A DNA stretch of 64,000 nucleotides from Rhizobium sp. WSM4643 (GCF_025152745.1 NZ_CP104040.1:2480001-2544000); one strand, 5' to 3'. Positions 46,118 to 55,035 are shown, counted from the stretch's first letter. Translations and numbers: made by a program. The notes: generated by a model not told the origin, from the sequence alone.

Positions 46118-46327
46118 ATGTCAGACAAGCTGTTTAGCACACGTGACGAACCGCTTGCCTCCGAGGACCTCGATGTGTGCAGGCGTGTTCACGAAGCTCT
46201 CTGTAGCGGGCTAAAGATCGGCAGATCAAGCAAGGAGGCCGACCGTCTGGGCGCCCTCATCATCGAGCTTTACCGCCAGGGTGTGCACGACGAAAGCCAG
46301 CTCCGATTGCTGGCCGGCGGAAGGTGA
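46118..46327 (+). CDS. Small conserved hypothetical protein
   Basis: A 69-residue soluble protein, MSDKLFSTRDEPLASEDLD followed by VCRRVHEALCSG and a helical IIELYRQGVHDESQLRLLAGGR. It reads as a three-helix domain with two cysteines seven residues apart. I recognise it only as a type of small protein found in Rhizobiaceae. AAAAAGGGCAG lies upstream of the ATG. No operon context is evident. Confidence 0.6.
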   Translation: MSDKLFSTRDEPLASEDLDVCRRVHEALCSGLKIGRSSKEADRLGALIIELYRQGVHDESQLRLLAGGR

Positions 46328-46634
46328 GCCTGATAGAGCGCGAGCCGGATTCGGATCAATGCTTGAAAATATCCGGCGTATTATTCTGAGGCTTCACGCC
46401 AGCGCCCGATCGACCACATCTTGTCAGCGCGGATGGGGACGGCTTCATGCGATCGCTCGGATCGCGCTCTTGAAGCGCTTTAGGACCGGGCGGTTCCTAC
46501 CGTCCGGCGGCGGTGCGTAGCCCTCTTATGTTAGCGAAGGCGTACATATGCCGCCTCTTTCCATCCCAAAATGAAACCTATTCCCTTCCCCGGCGTTATC
46601 CCATCGACAGATCCGTTTACCCAAGGTGAGTGAA
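46328..46634. other. Intergenic stretch without recognised content
   Basis: About 300 bases between two small genes. I see no coding frame, repeat or clear promoter in it, apart from the AAGGTGAG ribosome-binding site of the next gene at its end. Confidence 0.5.
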
Positions 46635-47129
46635 ATGAACAGAATCGCCATCATTGCCCTGTCGATAGCGACGGCCTTCTCCGGAATGCCGGCCTCGGCA
46701 GGCCCGGCGTTCGTGCCAAGCCCGGTGCAATCGGTGCAGCCGGCGCCTCAAAGCAGCGATGCCCGCATCATGACCGTTGGCTGCAATAACTTCACCAACT
46801 GCCCGGGTCAGTTCGGCGATAATCGCATTTGGTATCGCAACCGCCACCACTATCGCGACCGGGACTACTACCGCGACCGGGACTACTACCGCGACGACCG
46901 CTACGGCTGGGATCGGCGCTACGATCGCCGGTATCGCCATCATGACAACACTGGCGCCATAATAGGCGGCTTGGCGGCCGGCGCGCTCATCGGCGGTATC
47001 ATCGCTTCGCAGCCGCGCGCACGTGCCTATGGTTCGCATGCGGACTATTGCTACAGCCGCTATCGGTCCTACCGCGCCTATGACAATACCTACCAGCCGA
47101 ATTACGGCCCGCGCCGCCAGTGCCAGTAA
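46635..47129 (+). CDS. BA14K-like small secreted protein
   Basis: A 164-residue secreted protein with a signal peptide (MNRIAIIALSIATAFSGMPASA). A strongly basic and aromatic middle has the short repeat YRDRDYY-RDRDYY-RDD and further RYDRRYRHHD. A glycine-rich hydrophobic stretch AIIGGLAAGALIGGIIAS follows, then the BA14K-type end with HADYCYSRYRSYRAYDNTYQ and a terminal Cys. The family was first described as a Brucella immunoreactive 14-kDa protein with lectin-like activity. AAGGTGAG precedes ATG 46635. A good terminator lies at 47151-47178. Confidence 0.85.
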   Translation: MNRIAIIALSIATAFSGMPASAGPAFVPSPVQSVQPAPQSSDARIMTVGCNNFTNCPGQFGDNRIWYRNRHHYRDRDYYRDRDYYRDDRYGWDRRYDRRYRHHDNTGAIIGGLAAGALIGGIIASQPRARAYGSHADYCYSRYRSYRAYDNTYQPNYGPRRQCQ

Positions 47130-47150
47130 TCCGGCCCATCCATCAGAGCA

Positions 47151-47179
47151 AGCCTCGCATGAAGATGCGGGGCTTTTTG
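47151..47179 (+). terminator. Terminator of the BA14K-like gene
   Basis: AGCCTCGCAT and ATGCGGGGCT form a 10-base stem with one T-G pair around GAAG, followed by TTTTT. Confidence 0.85.
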
Positions 47180-47306
47180 ATGCCGATGTGTCCCAAAACA
47201 ACCCCGCCTGCTTTTCAACGGCCCTCAGCCGTGCTTGTCTTCCGCTCCAGCCGCGCGGGTCGAACCTGTCGAATCGCCCCGTCGCCTGACAGAGCGCGGG
47301 TGATCG

Positions 47307-47663
47307 ATGATATCTGCAGAGACAGCAAAGCGCGGCACCCGCATCGTCCTGCTTCCCCCTGATCTGGAAAACCTGTCGGGCCTCGAAGCGGCGCTCGCCG
47401 CCGGCTGGTCTCCCGATCCGCGCCGCGCGGGCGACGAAGCCTATGTTCACGGTGAGCTTCAGCGGCTGCGCCAGGACAGATCGCGGTTTCTCGACGATTT
47501 CATTCCTGATGGCAAGTGGCGCGCCGGATCCGGATCGCCGCCTCTCTCCACCCGTCTGTTCTGGATCTGGGATGGCGAATTGTTCATGCGCGGCCCGCAT
47601 CCCTCCGACAGACCTGATCAGATCAAGCTGTATTTCTGGCTGCGGCCTGGCGTCGTCGTCTGA
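47307..47663 (+). CDS. Truncated GNAT-type acetyltransferase (N-terminal part)
   Basis: A 118-residue product whose first 95 residues match the beginning of a GNAT subgroup: TRIVLLPPDLENLSGLEAALAAGWSPD, then a helical ELQRLRQDRSRFLDDFIPDG and LSTRLFWIWDGELF. In relatives this leads into the acetyl-CoA-binding strands, but here it changes after about residue 95 to an unrelated PSDRPDQIKLYFWLRP end. The catalytic core is absent, so it is probably a broken gene whose remaining frame is still open. Start ATG 47307 is reasonable but has no strong ribosome-binding site. Confidence 0.55.
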   Translation: MISAETAKRGTRIVLLPPDLENLSGLEAALAAGWSPDPRRAGDEAYVHGELQRLRQDRSRFLDDFIPDGKWRAGSGSPPLSTRLFWIWDGELFMRGPHPSDRPDQIKLYFWLRPGVVV

Positions 47664-47790
47664 CGTGGCTGCGCGAAGGGTTGCAGACGGACGGAGCACA
47701 AGCCTTGCCCGCCTTTACTCCGTCCGTCCCGTCAGCCTGGGGCGGGCTGAATGCTGATCGCGGCGGCTTGGGCGCCGGCGCCGGATTCTC

Positions 47791-48680
47791 TCAATTGGTT
47801 GCCGCTGGTTTCGGCTTCTTCTCGGTCCATTGCGGCGGCGCGCCGTATTTGGCGGCCACAGCGCCCATCAGTCCGGGCGGGCGGCCGAAAGCGTCGCAGG
47901 CGGCGTATTTCGGTTTGCCGCCGAGCCAGGATTTCATCCGCTGCCCGGAGGGCAGCGGGATATCCAATCCCTTCGGCTCCTTGCCTTTGATCAGCATGCG
48001 CGAAAACTCGCTGCTGAATTTCGAAGCCTATAGGCGTCGCCGACTTCGGACACGCGGGGGTTATTCTGCAGCGAGTTCGCCCCGCGCGACCAGACGATCG
48101 CCGCCCGCTGCACGCCACCGCTATCGACGGCTTCCGCCTCGACTGCCAGCCCGCCAAGGCCGGCCGGCAGCCGCGGCACGCCGACCGGCAGTACGAAACC
48201 GGTGCCGACGGTCACGACGGTCGAAACACCCGCCATCGCCTTGTTGGTCGGCACGATGACGACGGAGCGAATTGTCAGATCCGCCGGTTGGCCGGCAGAG
48301 ACCAGCTGATATTTGTCGCTGAGCGAAATGCAGAGCGCCCGGTCCAGAGCGTTCGCCACCATCACCCGGTCCGCGTCCGATTTGACGCGGGTCGCAGCGT
48401 TGAAAGCGAAGGTCGTCGGCACGATGCTCACCGTCTTTGCCGGGCTAAGGCGCGCCCCATCGACATAGACACGCGATTTTGACAGCTTGCCCTTCGGCGC
48501 GCCGAGATTGCTGTAGGAAGAAAGCGTGCCGGCCTCCTTCAGCGGCACCGAACTGCACCCGGCCGCGGCCATAGCGAGCGCCACCGGCAGAGCGAGCGAC
48601 AAACCTCTCGACGCCCGTGGGAAGGAAAATAGGAATGGATTGCTGCGCACGCTGTCTGGCCTCCGTCGCCGATAGCGCAT
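47791..48680 (-). pseudogene. DUF3313 lipoprotein, frameshifted
   Basis: From ATG 48680 a 229-residue frame encodes a lipoprotein (lipobox AAAGC near residue 42) of the DUF3313 family: VYVDGARLSPAKTVSIVP, ALDRALCISLSDKYQLV and GLGGLAVEAEAVDSGG. At about 48010-48030 (TATAGGCTTCGAAATTCAGC) the phase is lost and the frame stops at 47991. The natural ending continues in another frame: FSSEFSRMLIKGKEPKGLDI through KPKYAACDAFGR to the stop at 47791. The tail frame opens with ATG overlapping the first stop (ATGCTGA), so translational coupling of two pieces remains possible. A full-length product would have about 296 residues. Confidence 0.7.
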
Positions 48681-48840
48681 AACCCGGAAAATCGAAATCG
48701 AATTTCGGAAGGGATTATGCGCAGGTTTAAAGAACTGGAGCGTCCTTGGCGCCCTAGCATCGGGCGAAAGTGGCGGTGGAGAATTGCCGCAACATTACAG
48801 TTCGTTGCCGACCGGCGAATGCGACCCAAGTCGGCCGGGC

Positions 48841-50196
48841 CTATACGAGTTCGATCGTTACCCTTGTTCCGGCTGCACTGCTTTCGATGCTGACCTCGCC
48901 GCCATGATTTGCGGCGACCTGCTTGACCAGGCTGAGGCCGAGACCGGCGCCCTTGCTCTTCGGGGTGACGCGATAAAACGGCTCGAACACCAGCTCTCGA
49001 TGCTCGGCCGGAATGCCCGGCCCTTCGTCGGCGACGCTGATCCGGCCGCCGCCGGAAGTCGAGCGCGATACCGAGACCGTGATCATGCCCCTATTGCCGC
49101 CGTGATCGATGGCGTTGCGCACCAAATTGCTGACCGCCCGCGGCAGGGCGGAAGGGCTGCCGCGGCGTTCAATGCTCTCCGTCTCGCTTTGAAAACATAT
49201 CTGGTAGCCGCCGACAATGGCCAGCGGCGCAAGATCGGCGACCACCGTCCGACCGATCTCGACGAGATCGACCGTTTCGTCGAGATCGGCCGCCTGGTGG
49301 TTCCGCTCGAAATCGAGCAATTGTTCGGCTGCCTCGGCCAGCCGCGCCACGTCGTCAAGCAGCCGCTGCCGCTCGCGCCCATCGGGCATGCCGTCGATGC
49401 GCGTCTGCATGATAGCGATCGGCGTCCGCAGCTCATGCGCCGCATCGATCAGGAAGCGCTGGCGTTTCTTAAACTCGTTCTCAAGCCGCTCAAGCGTTCC
49501 GTTAAAGGCAATCACCAATGGTGCGATTTCCGTGGGGATACCATCCACCGGCAATCGGGCTCCTTGCCGGCGGGGTTCGATTTCCGATGCCTTGCTCGCT
49601 ATATCCTTCACGCCGGCCAAAGCGCGCGCTACGACACGGGGGATCGTTAGAAAAACCCCGGGCAAAGCGATGGCCAAAAGTGGTGTGTAAATGAGGTAGG
49701 TTTTGCCGAGTATTGCCAGAAATGCGGAGCTTCTGCTGGCGTTTCCGCCGTACATCACTCTGTACTCGCCTTGTGCCGTGTCGACACGGTCGATGGAGGC
49801 AACCTCGGTCGTACCAGACGCCCCTCGTATGTCGGCGTCCTTGATGAGGTAGACGTACCGGGCTAGGTCCGCATAGGGCGCCGGTATTGCGCCGTAAGAG
49901 GCCGTTTGTCCACCGGGTGTTGCGACGAAAAACCAGAGCCTGTTGTTCTCAGCCTTCAAAGACCTGAGGCGCGGGCTATCCGCGATGGCGATCCTGCCCT
50001 GCGAGTCACGCGTAAGAGCTTCTTCGAGGGCTGCAGTCAGCTGAACCTGCATTCCTTCATTGGGCGAGAGGATGCTGGTGGCGTAAATGCAAAGCCCGAT
50101 GATCACAGTCGCAACAACAGCCACGAAAACGATACTGAGCTGCCAGCTGAGCGTCCACCAGAGTGAGAGGTTCGCCTTGGTCGCCTGGCGCATCAT
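48841..50196 (-). CDS. Sensor histidine kinase
   Basis: A 451-residue inner-membrane kinase. Membrane segments at about 17-40 and 163-187 flank a periplasmic sensor region (about 42-160). The HisKA helix has His254 in DAAHELRTPIAIMQ, and the ATPase domain has NLVRNAIDHGG (N box), VADEGPGIP (G1), FEPFYRV (F box) and GAGLGLSLVKQVAANHGG (G2). It should phosphorylate the response regulator just upstream, whose stop codon overlaps this start (ATGA). The sensor domain resembles no family I can name, so the stimulus is unknown. Confidence 0.92.
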   Translation of the reverse strand: MMRQATKANLSLWWTLSWQLSIVFVAVVATVIIGLCIYATSILSPNEGMQVQLTAALEEALTRDSQGRIAIADSPRLRSLKAENNRLWFFVATPGGQTASYGAIPAPYADLARYVYLIKDADIRGASGTTEVASIDRVDTAQGEYRVMYGGNASRSSAFLAILGKTYLIYTPLLAIALPGVFLTIPRVVARALAGVKDIASKASEIEPRRQGARLPVDGIPTEIAPLVIAFNGTLERLENEFKKRQRFLIDAAHELRTPIAIMQTRIDGMPDGRERQRLLDDVARLAEAAEQLLDFERNHQAADLDETVDLVEIGRTVVADLAPLAIVGGYQICFQSETESIERRGSPSALPRAVSNLVRNAIDHGGNRGMITVSVSRSTSGGGRISVADEGPGIPAEHRELVFEPFYRVTPKSKGAGLGLSLVKQVAANHGGEVSIESSAAGTRVTIELV

Positions 50197-50864
50197 TCTT
50201 CCTTCATGAGATAGCCGACGCCGCGGATATTATGGATCGCGACGCCGGCGCCGGCATCGATCAGCCGCTTGCGCAGCCGCGAAATATGCGCGTCGAGCGC
50301 ATTCGACTGGATTTCCTCTTCGTAGTTATAAACCGCCGCCTCCAGTGTCGAGCGCAGCACGGTCTTGTCTTTGCGCCTTGCGAGTGCCGCCAGCACCAGA
50401 AGTTCGCGCCGGGGGAGATCGAGCGGCACGGCATCGACGGTGACGCTGAGATGCAGCGGGTCGATCACCATCCGCCCGGCGGTGATCTTGAGTTCGGCCA
50501 ATTCAGGCGATCGCCGCAGCACGGCCCTGAGCCGCGCCATCAGTTCCTCGACCAGGAACGGCTTTCCGAGATAGTCGTCGGCCCCGAGGTCGAGGCCCTC
50601 GATCCGCTCCTTCGGTTCGTTCAGCGCCGTCAGCACGATGATCGGCGTATCCTTCCCCGTCCGCCTGAGCTCGGGAATGAAGCTCAGCCCCTCCCCATCG
50701 GGCAGGCGCCGGTCGAGCAGGATCGCATCGTAGAGGTTCTGCCGCGTCAGCTCGACGGCGTCGGCAAGATGCACCGTGTGGTCGGTGACGATCCCATGTT
50801 TGCCGAGTGCGGACGACAGCGCCTCGGCCAACTCCCTCTCATCCTCTATCAACAGTATCCGCAT
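50193..50864 (-). CDS. OmpR/PhoB-family response regulator
   Basis: A 223-residue regulator with a receiver domain (about 1-115; acidic Glu7-Asp8, phospho-acceptor Asp51 in AILLDRRLPDG, Lys in DYLGKPF) and a winged-helix DNA-binding domain (about 125-220; LDLPRRELLVLAALAR, NALDAHISRLRKRL, IRGVGYLM). It is the first gene of a two-gene unit with the histidine kinase, overlapping by four bases. The start is ATG 50864, preceded by GGACAGGCG. Upstream and divergent lies a gene for a 48-residue membrane protein that it may control. Targets are unknown. Confidence 0.92.
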   Translation of the reverse strand: MRILLIEDERELAEALSSALGKHGIVTDHTVHLADAVELTRQNLYDAILLDRRLPDGEGLSFIPELRRTGKDTPIIVLTALNEPKERIEGLDLGADDYLGKPFLVEELMARLRAVLRRSPELAELKITAGRMVIDPLHLSVTVDAVPLDLPRRELLVLAALARRKDKTVLRSTLEAAVYNYEEEIQSNALDAHISRLRKRLIDAGAGVAIHNIRGVGYLMKEE

Positions 50865-51003
50865 CGCCTGTCCATTGTCTCGTTCTCCCCTCTGTCCGCC
50901 ACAAGGGTTGCGGCAGCATTGCGGAGCTCGCAAGGCAGCCGGTCATGCTGCCGCAATCGTCGAGGTCCAGCACAAGGAATATTCTCGGTAGCTGGAGATC
51001 AAG

Positions 51004-51150
51004 ATGATCCGACCTATCCTCCGTTTCCTGACGAGACACGTCCTCTCCGCTTTTATCCTCGCCGTACTGCTCGCAGCCCCGCTCGTCATTCTGCATACGC
51101 TTCACGAAAAGACGACGTTCGAGAACGGCCTCCTGATGGAGGTTCGATGA
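51004..51150 (+). CDS. 48-residue small membrane protein divergent from the two-component system
   Basis: MIRPILRFLTRHVLSAF begins a 48-residue protein with a basic start, one hydrophobic segment (about 13-31, ending in APLVILHTLHE) and a short polar tail ending LLMEVR. GGAGATCAAG sits right before ATG 51004, giving a clear ribosome-binding site. It is the only credible frame here and starts 139 bases from the response-regulator start, on the other strand. A single-span protein next to a sensor kinase may modulate it, as MgrB does with PhoQ, or be a regulon member. There is no direct evidence for either. Confidence 0.6.
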   Translation: MIRPILRFLTRHVLSAFILAVLLAAPLVILHTLHEKTTFENGLLMEVR

Positions 51151-51165
51151 TGCTGCGAGCGGACC

Positions 51166-51708
51166 TCAGGCGATCTTGCTGCCTGCCAGGCAATAGGCCG
51201 AGAATGCCTGAAGATAGGCCTGCACTCTGGAACGGTTCTCCGCTGCTCCGACGACCTTGAACACCTCGGCCGGCTCCAGTTTCATGAGAGGAAGCCTGAG
51301 GAAAATATTGCACGCAAACCGGTCGGTGACTGTCGCAAGGATAGTGCGAAGGCCTGCCAGCATGTCATCACCGCGATGCGATGCGTGCAGCAGGGCGATC
51401 GGTTTATGGACGATCTCATCTCCGGATACGAGCCAGTCGATCGCATTCTTGAGGCCGCCGGGGATGGATCGGACATATTCCGGGCTGGCAATGATCACCC
51501 CGTCGCTCTGAGCGATCACATCGATGAAATCCCGCACCGCCTCCGGTAGCCATTCTCCCTCGAGATCCGGCGAGAATACCGGCAACCGCCCGACGCCGTC
51601 GAAGATCGAAACTTCGATATCGCTGGGTGCTATGGCACGGATCGCCTGCAGCATAGCCGTGTTGGTGGAATTGCGCCGGGCGCTGCCGGATATTGCGAGA
51701 ATCTTCAT
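51166..51708 (-). CDS. NADPH-dependent FMN reductase
   Basis: A 180-residue flavodoxin-like reductase. The FMN-phosphate loop GSARRNSTNTAML at about 8-20, the SPEYVRSIPGGLKNAIDWL segment (about 76-94) and the KPIALLHASHRG strand are those of the NADPH-dependent FMN reductase family (ArsH/ChrR/azoreductase-like). It would reduce flavin, quinones or similar acceptors in the cytosol. AGGATC precedes ATG 51708. Divergent from the ABC exporter operon with 157 bases between the starts, so the two may share regulation. Confidence 0.88.
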   Translation of the reverse strand: MKILAISGSARRNSTNTAMLQAIRAIAPSDIEVSIFDGVGRLPVFSPDLEGEWLPEAVRDFIDVIAQSDGVIIASPEYVRSIPGGLKNAIDWLVSGDEIVHKPIALLHASHRGDDMLAGLRTILATVTDRFACNIFLRLPLMKLEPAEVFKVVGAAENRSRVQAYLQAFSAYCLAGSKIA

Positions 51709-51865
51709 GATCCTAACAGGAATCGATTGATCATGGCTGTCAACGCAAAAGGCTAGGTTCGATTGAGTAACGCCAAAAAAGCGACTTTTGCTTGAACTGG
51801 CCGAACCCCGCGTTAGCCTGGTTGCTGCTGCCGAATCGGCTGGAATCACCCTCGAGGAAATACAT

Positions 51866-52885
51866 ATGACGGCTTTGATCGAGGCGCGGGGCGTCAGCAA
51901 ACGCTTCCGGCAGCACAAGAGATTTCCGGGCCTGCTGGGCGCGCTGAAGACACTGGTGACCAACGAATATACGGAAGTTCTGGCCGTTTCCGACATTGGT
52001 TTCGACATCGCGGCGGGCGAAGCCGTGGGCTATCTCGGCCCCAATGGCGCCGGCAAATCGACGATGATCAAGATGATGACCGGCATCCTGGTGCCGAGCG
52101 CCGGCATGCTCTCGGTGCTCGGCCGAACGCCGCATCTGAAGCGGATGGACAATGCCCGCGAGATCGGTGTCGTTTTCGGCCAGCGCAGCCAGCTATGGTG
52201 GGACCTGCCGCTGATCGACAGTTTTACCCTGCACCAGCGCATCTATGATATCCCCGTCGCGCGTTATACGGATAATCTCCGGCGCTTCAGCGAGTTGCTT
52301 GATTTGACGCCCTTTCTCGACCGCGCGGTGCGCCAGCTCAGCCTCGGCCAGCGCATGCGCGCCGAGATCGTGATGTCACTGCTGCACGATCCCAAGATCC
52401 TCTTTCTCGACGAGCCGACCATCGGACTTGATGTGGTCGCCAAGGATGCGGTGCGGCGTTTTCTCGCCGAGATCAACCGCGAGCGCGGCGTCACCATCAT
52501 TCTCACCACCCACGACCTGCAGGACATCGAGACCATCTGCCCGCGGCTGATCATGGTCGACCATAGCAGGCTGATCTTCGACGGCGAATTGAAGAGCCTG
52601 CGCGCGGCATTGGGCTCGGCCCGGCGGCTGACACTCGAATTTGCCACTGACCCTGGACCGCTGCCATTGCGCACCGCGGCTCTCGTCAGCGACGAGGGCT
52701 TGCGCAAGAACTATCTCATCGAGCGTGAAGACATCTCGCTGGTAGCAATCCTGTCGGAGGTCGGCAGCGGGCGCGACCTTAAGGACGTGGCGCTGCACGA
52801 GCCCGACATCGAAGAGGTCATCCGCACCTTCTACCAGCGCCGCAACGCCGACCAGCATAGCAATGCCAAGGCCCGGGCATCATGA
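51866..52885 (+). CDS. ABC transporter ATP-binding protein
   Basis: A 339-residue ATPase of the ABC-2/drug-exporter group. Walker A is GPNGAGKST (58-66), the signature LSLGQRMRAE, Walker B ILFLDEPTIGLD and the switch His in TTHD. A C-terminal extension of about 90 residues after the nucleotide-binding domain (ARRLTLEFATDPGPLPLR) is typical of this group. GAGGAAATACAT precedes the ATG. It overlaps the next gene by four bases and forms an operon with two DUF990-type permeases. The likely role is export of a small cation or toxicant, since related three-gene systems are linked to viologen export in cyanobacteria. Confidence 0.92.
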   Translation: MTALIEARGVSKRFRQHKRFPGLLGALKTLVTNEYTEVLAVSDIGFDIAAGEAVGYLGPNGAGKSTMIKMMTGILVPSAGMLSVLGRTPHLKRMDNAREIGVVFGQRSQLWWDLPLIDSFTLHQRIYDIPVARYTDNLRRFSELLDLTPFLDRAVRQLSLGQRMRAEIVMSLLHDPKILFLDEPTIGLDVVAKDAVRRFLAEINRERGVTIILTTHDLQDIETICPRLIMVDHSRLIFDGELKSLRAALGSARRLTLEFATDPGPLPLRTAALVSDEGLRKNYLIEREDISLVAILSEVGSGRDLKDVALHEPDIEEVIRTFYQRRNADQHSNAKARAS

Positions 52886-53682
52886 GCGCCTATTTCGCCT
52901 TCGCGCGCAGTTCCTTCCATTCGCAGCTCGCCTACCGCAACGAAGTATGGGCCAATATCTTCGGCAAACTCGTACAGGTCTTCGCGCGTGTCGCCATCTG
53001 GCAGGCAGCCTATGCCGGCATCGGCGGCATCGTGGTCGAAGGCGTTTCCCTGCAGCAGATGGTCACCTATGCCCTGCTCGGCGGCGCCGTGATGGGCGCG
53101 ACCCGCCCCGAAAGGATCATCGGCGAGATCGGCCGGTCACTCAAGACAGGCGATATCGCGGTCTGGCTGCTCAAGCCCTTGTCCTATCCGCTCTATCTCT
53201 TCGCCAACGAATGCGGCAGCTTCGGTTATCGCCTGATGACCCAGGTCATTCCGACCGTCGCCTTCACCGCGTTGTTTTACGGCATGCTGCCGCCGGCGAG
53301 CCTGTTCGATGGCCTGATGTTCGTCGCCTTCTGGGCGCTGTCCTTTACGCTGCTGTTCCTGATGTCGGCGCTCTTCGGCCTCGTCGCCTTCTGGCTGATG
53401 ACGAGCTTCTCGCTGGACTGGATCCTGGGCGCCCTGCTGCAATTGTTCTCGGGCCTGCTGGTGCCCTTCTGGTTCTTTCCCGAACCTCTGGCCATGATTG
53501 CCCGCCACCTGCCCTTCGCCTGGGTGGTTTATTACCCCAATGCCGTCTATCTCGGCAGGCTTTCCACGGCCGAAGTCTGGCTCCATCTCGGCCTGGGCCT
53601 TGCCTGGGCCGCGTTGTTCCTGGCCGGAGTCCTCTGGCTGTGGCGCCGCGCCTCCACCCGCATCACCGTGCAGGGAGGTTGA
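52882..53682 (+). CDS. ABC-2 type permease, first subunit
   Basis: A 266-residue membrane protein with six predicted helices, of the ABC-2 permease branch often labelled DUF990. Family stretches include FHSQLAYRNEVWANIFGKL at the start, TRPERIIGEIGRSLKTGDIAVWLLKPL after helix 2 and LFSGLLVPFWFFPEPL near the end. It overlaps the ATPase gene by four bases (ATGA) and is followed after two bases by its paired permease gene, so a heterodimeric channel is expected. Confidence 0.9.
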   Translation: MSAYFAFARSSFHSQLAYRNEVWANIFGKLVQVFARVAIWQAAYAGIGGIVVEGVSLQQMVTYALLGGAVMGATRPERIIGEIGRSLKTGDIAVWLLKPLSYPLYLFANECGSFGYRLMTQVIPTVAFTALFYGMLPPASLFDGLMFVAFWALSFTLLFLMSALFGLVAFWLMTSFSLDWILGALLQLFSGLLVPFWFFPEPLAMIARHLPFAWVVYYPNAVYLGRLSTAEVWLHLGLGLAWAALFLAGVLWLWRRASTRITVQGG

Positions 53683-53684
53683 TC

Positions 53685-54488
53685 ATGCTCATGCACCACC
53701 TGCGCGTCCTTCCACTGCTGGTCCGGATGCATGTCCGCTCCAAAATGGAATATCGCGGCGCTTTCTGGCTCGACCGTCTTGCGCAGATCCTTTCCTATGG
53801 CAGCGTCTTCGCCACCATCGGAATCCTGCTTGCCCGCTTCGACACCCTCGGCGGCTGGACCTGGCCGGAGCTTGCGCTGCTGTTCAGCTTTCAGCTGCTC
53901 GCTTATTCGCTGGGTGCCGCGATGAGCTTCGTGCAATTGCGCGAGCTCGAAGAACTGGTGCGGCTCGGCACTTACGACACGCTGTTGGTCAAGCCTTTCA
54001 GCCCTTGGGCCTATCTGGTCTTTTCCGGCCTTAATATCGGCTATGCCGGCCACGTCATCCTCGCAGTGGCGCTCATGGCTTGGGCCGTTCTGTCCGTCGA
54101 CTTCGCCTGGTCGGTCTGGTCCGCATCATTCTTCATTGCTGCGCTTATCAGCGCGACGCTGCTGACGGGTGCACTCATCACCATGATCGGCGCCACGGCA
54201 TTGATCTGGGTGCGGTCCAACCATCTGTTCTCGATCTTCTTCGGCTTCTGGGAATTGACGCGCTACCCGCTCAATATTTTTCCCGGCGGCATCCAGACCA
54301 TCCTGGTCACCGCGGTCCCGTTGGCCCTGACCAGTTCGGTCCCCGTCGGCGCCCTGCTCGGCAAGCCCATCCCGATCCTCGGGGACTGGGCCGGGCCCGT
54401 GGCTCTGGTGGCCGGCCCGATCTGGGTGTTGATCGCAATCGCCCACTGGCTGTATGCCACCGGCAAATACCAGGGCGCCGGCGGCTGA
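53685..54488 (+). CDS. ABC-2 type permease, second subunit
   Basis: A 267-residue paralog of the preceding permease, again with six helices: VRMHVRSKMEYRGAFWLDR at the start, LEELVRLGTYDTLLVKPFSPW in the cytoplasmic loop (matching the TGDIAVWLLKPL loop of the partner) and FWELTRYPLNIFPGGIQTI near helix 5. CAGGGAGGTTGATC precedes the ATG. It closes the operon of ATPase plus two permeases. The HxlR gene converges 26 bases after the stop. Confidence 0.9.
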   Translation: MLMHHLRVLPLLVRMHVRSKMEYRGAFWLDRLAQILSYGSVFATIGILLARFDTLGGWTWPELALLFSFQLLAYSLGAAMSFVQLRELEELVRLGTYDTLLVKPFSPWAYLVFSGLNIGYAGHVILAVALMAWAVLSVDFAWSVWSASFFIAALISATLLTGALITMIGATALIWVRSNHLFSIFFGFWELTRYPLNIFPGGIQTILVTAVPLALTSSVPVGALLGKPIPILGDWAGPVALVAGPIWVLIAIAHWLYATGKYQGAGG

Positions 54489-54513
54489 TCGGGCGGGCCG
54501 ACCTCCCTCGTTA

Positions 54514-55035
54514 TCAGGATGCCTGCGACAACGATCTCCCGCGGACCTCGAGGAACGCCGCCGTCAGCTTCGCGAGCACCGGCGAAGTGCATGTACCGTT
54601 GGCGCCGCCGATCGGATCGACGATGTGGATCTGCCGGAGATCCTCCATGAACTCCTCCCACAGCGGCGGCCCGCCTTCTTCGAGAAGCTGCGCGCGAATG
54701 CTCAGCTCCTCGCTCACAGGCATATGTCGCCGCCCCCACGCACCGATCATGGCGAAGACGGGCACCAGCTGGATCGCCGGCTCCGCCAGGCTGTAGATCG
54801 CTTTCTGACTGTGGCTCGGATCGTCCCGCTTGCTGATGAACCCGAGCGAGAGCAGGCGCTTCAGCCTGGCGGCCAGAATGTTGGAGGCGATCCCCTCCTC
54901 CGAATGGGTCAGAAGATCGCGGAAATGGCGGCGGTTGCCAAACATGATGTCCCGGATGATGATGAGGCTCCACCGGTCGCCCAACACTTCCATCGTCAGG
55001 TTGATCGGGCAACCCGACCGCAGTTCGATATCCAC
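54514..55035 (-). CDS. HxlR-type winged-helix repressor
   Basis: A 173-residue regulator whose N-terminal 95 residues are a HxlR domain: CPINLTMEVLGDRWSLIIIRDIMFG, then HFRDLLTHSEEGIASNILAARLKRL and the wing. A cysteine in SGCPINLT lies where redox- or electrophile-sensing HxlR proteins have theirs. The C-terminal 75 residues are an extra helical part. The GTG at 55035 is chosen, because AAGGAGAATATC sits right before it; an ATG 39 bases upstream is the alternative. It is divergent from a RibD-like reductase, with GTTGCA...TGCAAC in the gap, and probably represses it. Confidence 0.87.
   Translation of the reverse strand: MDIELRSGCPINLTMEVLGDRWSLIIIRDIMFGNRRHFRDLLTHSEEGIASNILAARLKRLLSLGFISKRDDPSHSQKAIYSLAEPAIQLVPVFAMIGAWGRRHMPVSEELSIRAQLLEEGGPPLWEEFMEDLRQIHIVDPIGGANGTCTSPVLAKLTAAFLEVRGRSLSQAS

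Noticed and set aside
46850..46905. Short tandem repeat as a possible phase-variation tract
   Set aside because: The unit is 21 bases (CGCGACCGGGACTACTACC type), a multiple of three, inside the BA14K-like gene; changes would not shift the frame.
48539..48829. Alternative frame at the start of the DUF3313 gene
   Set aside because: It overlaps the signal-peptide-bearing frame and shows no lipobox or family match.
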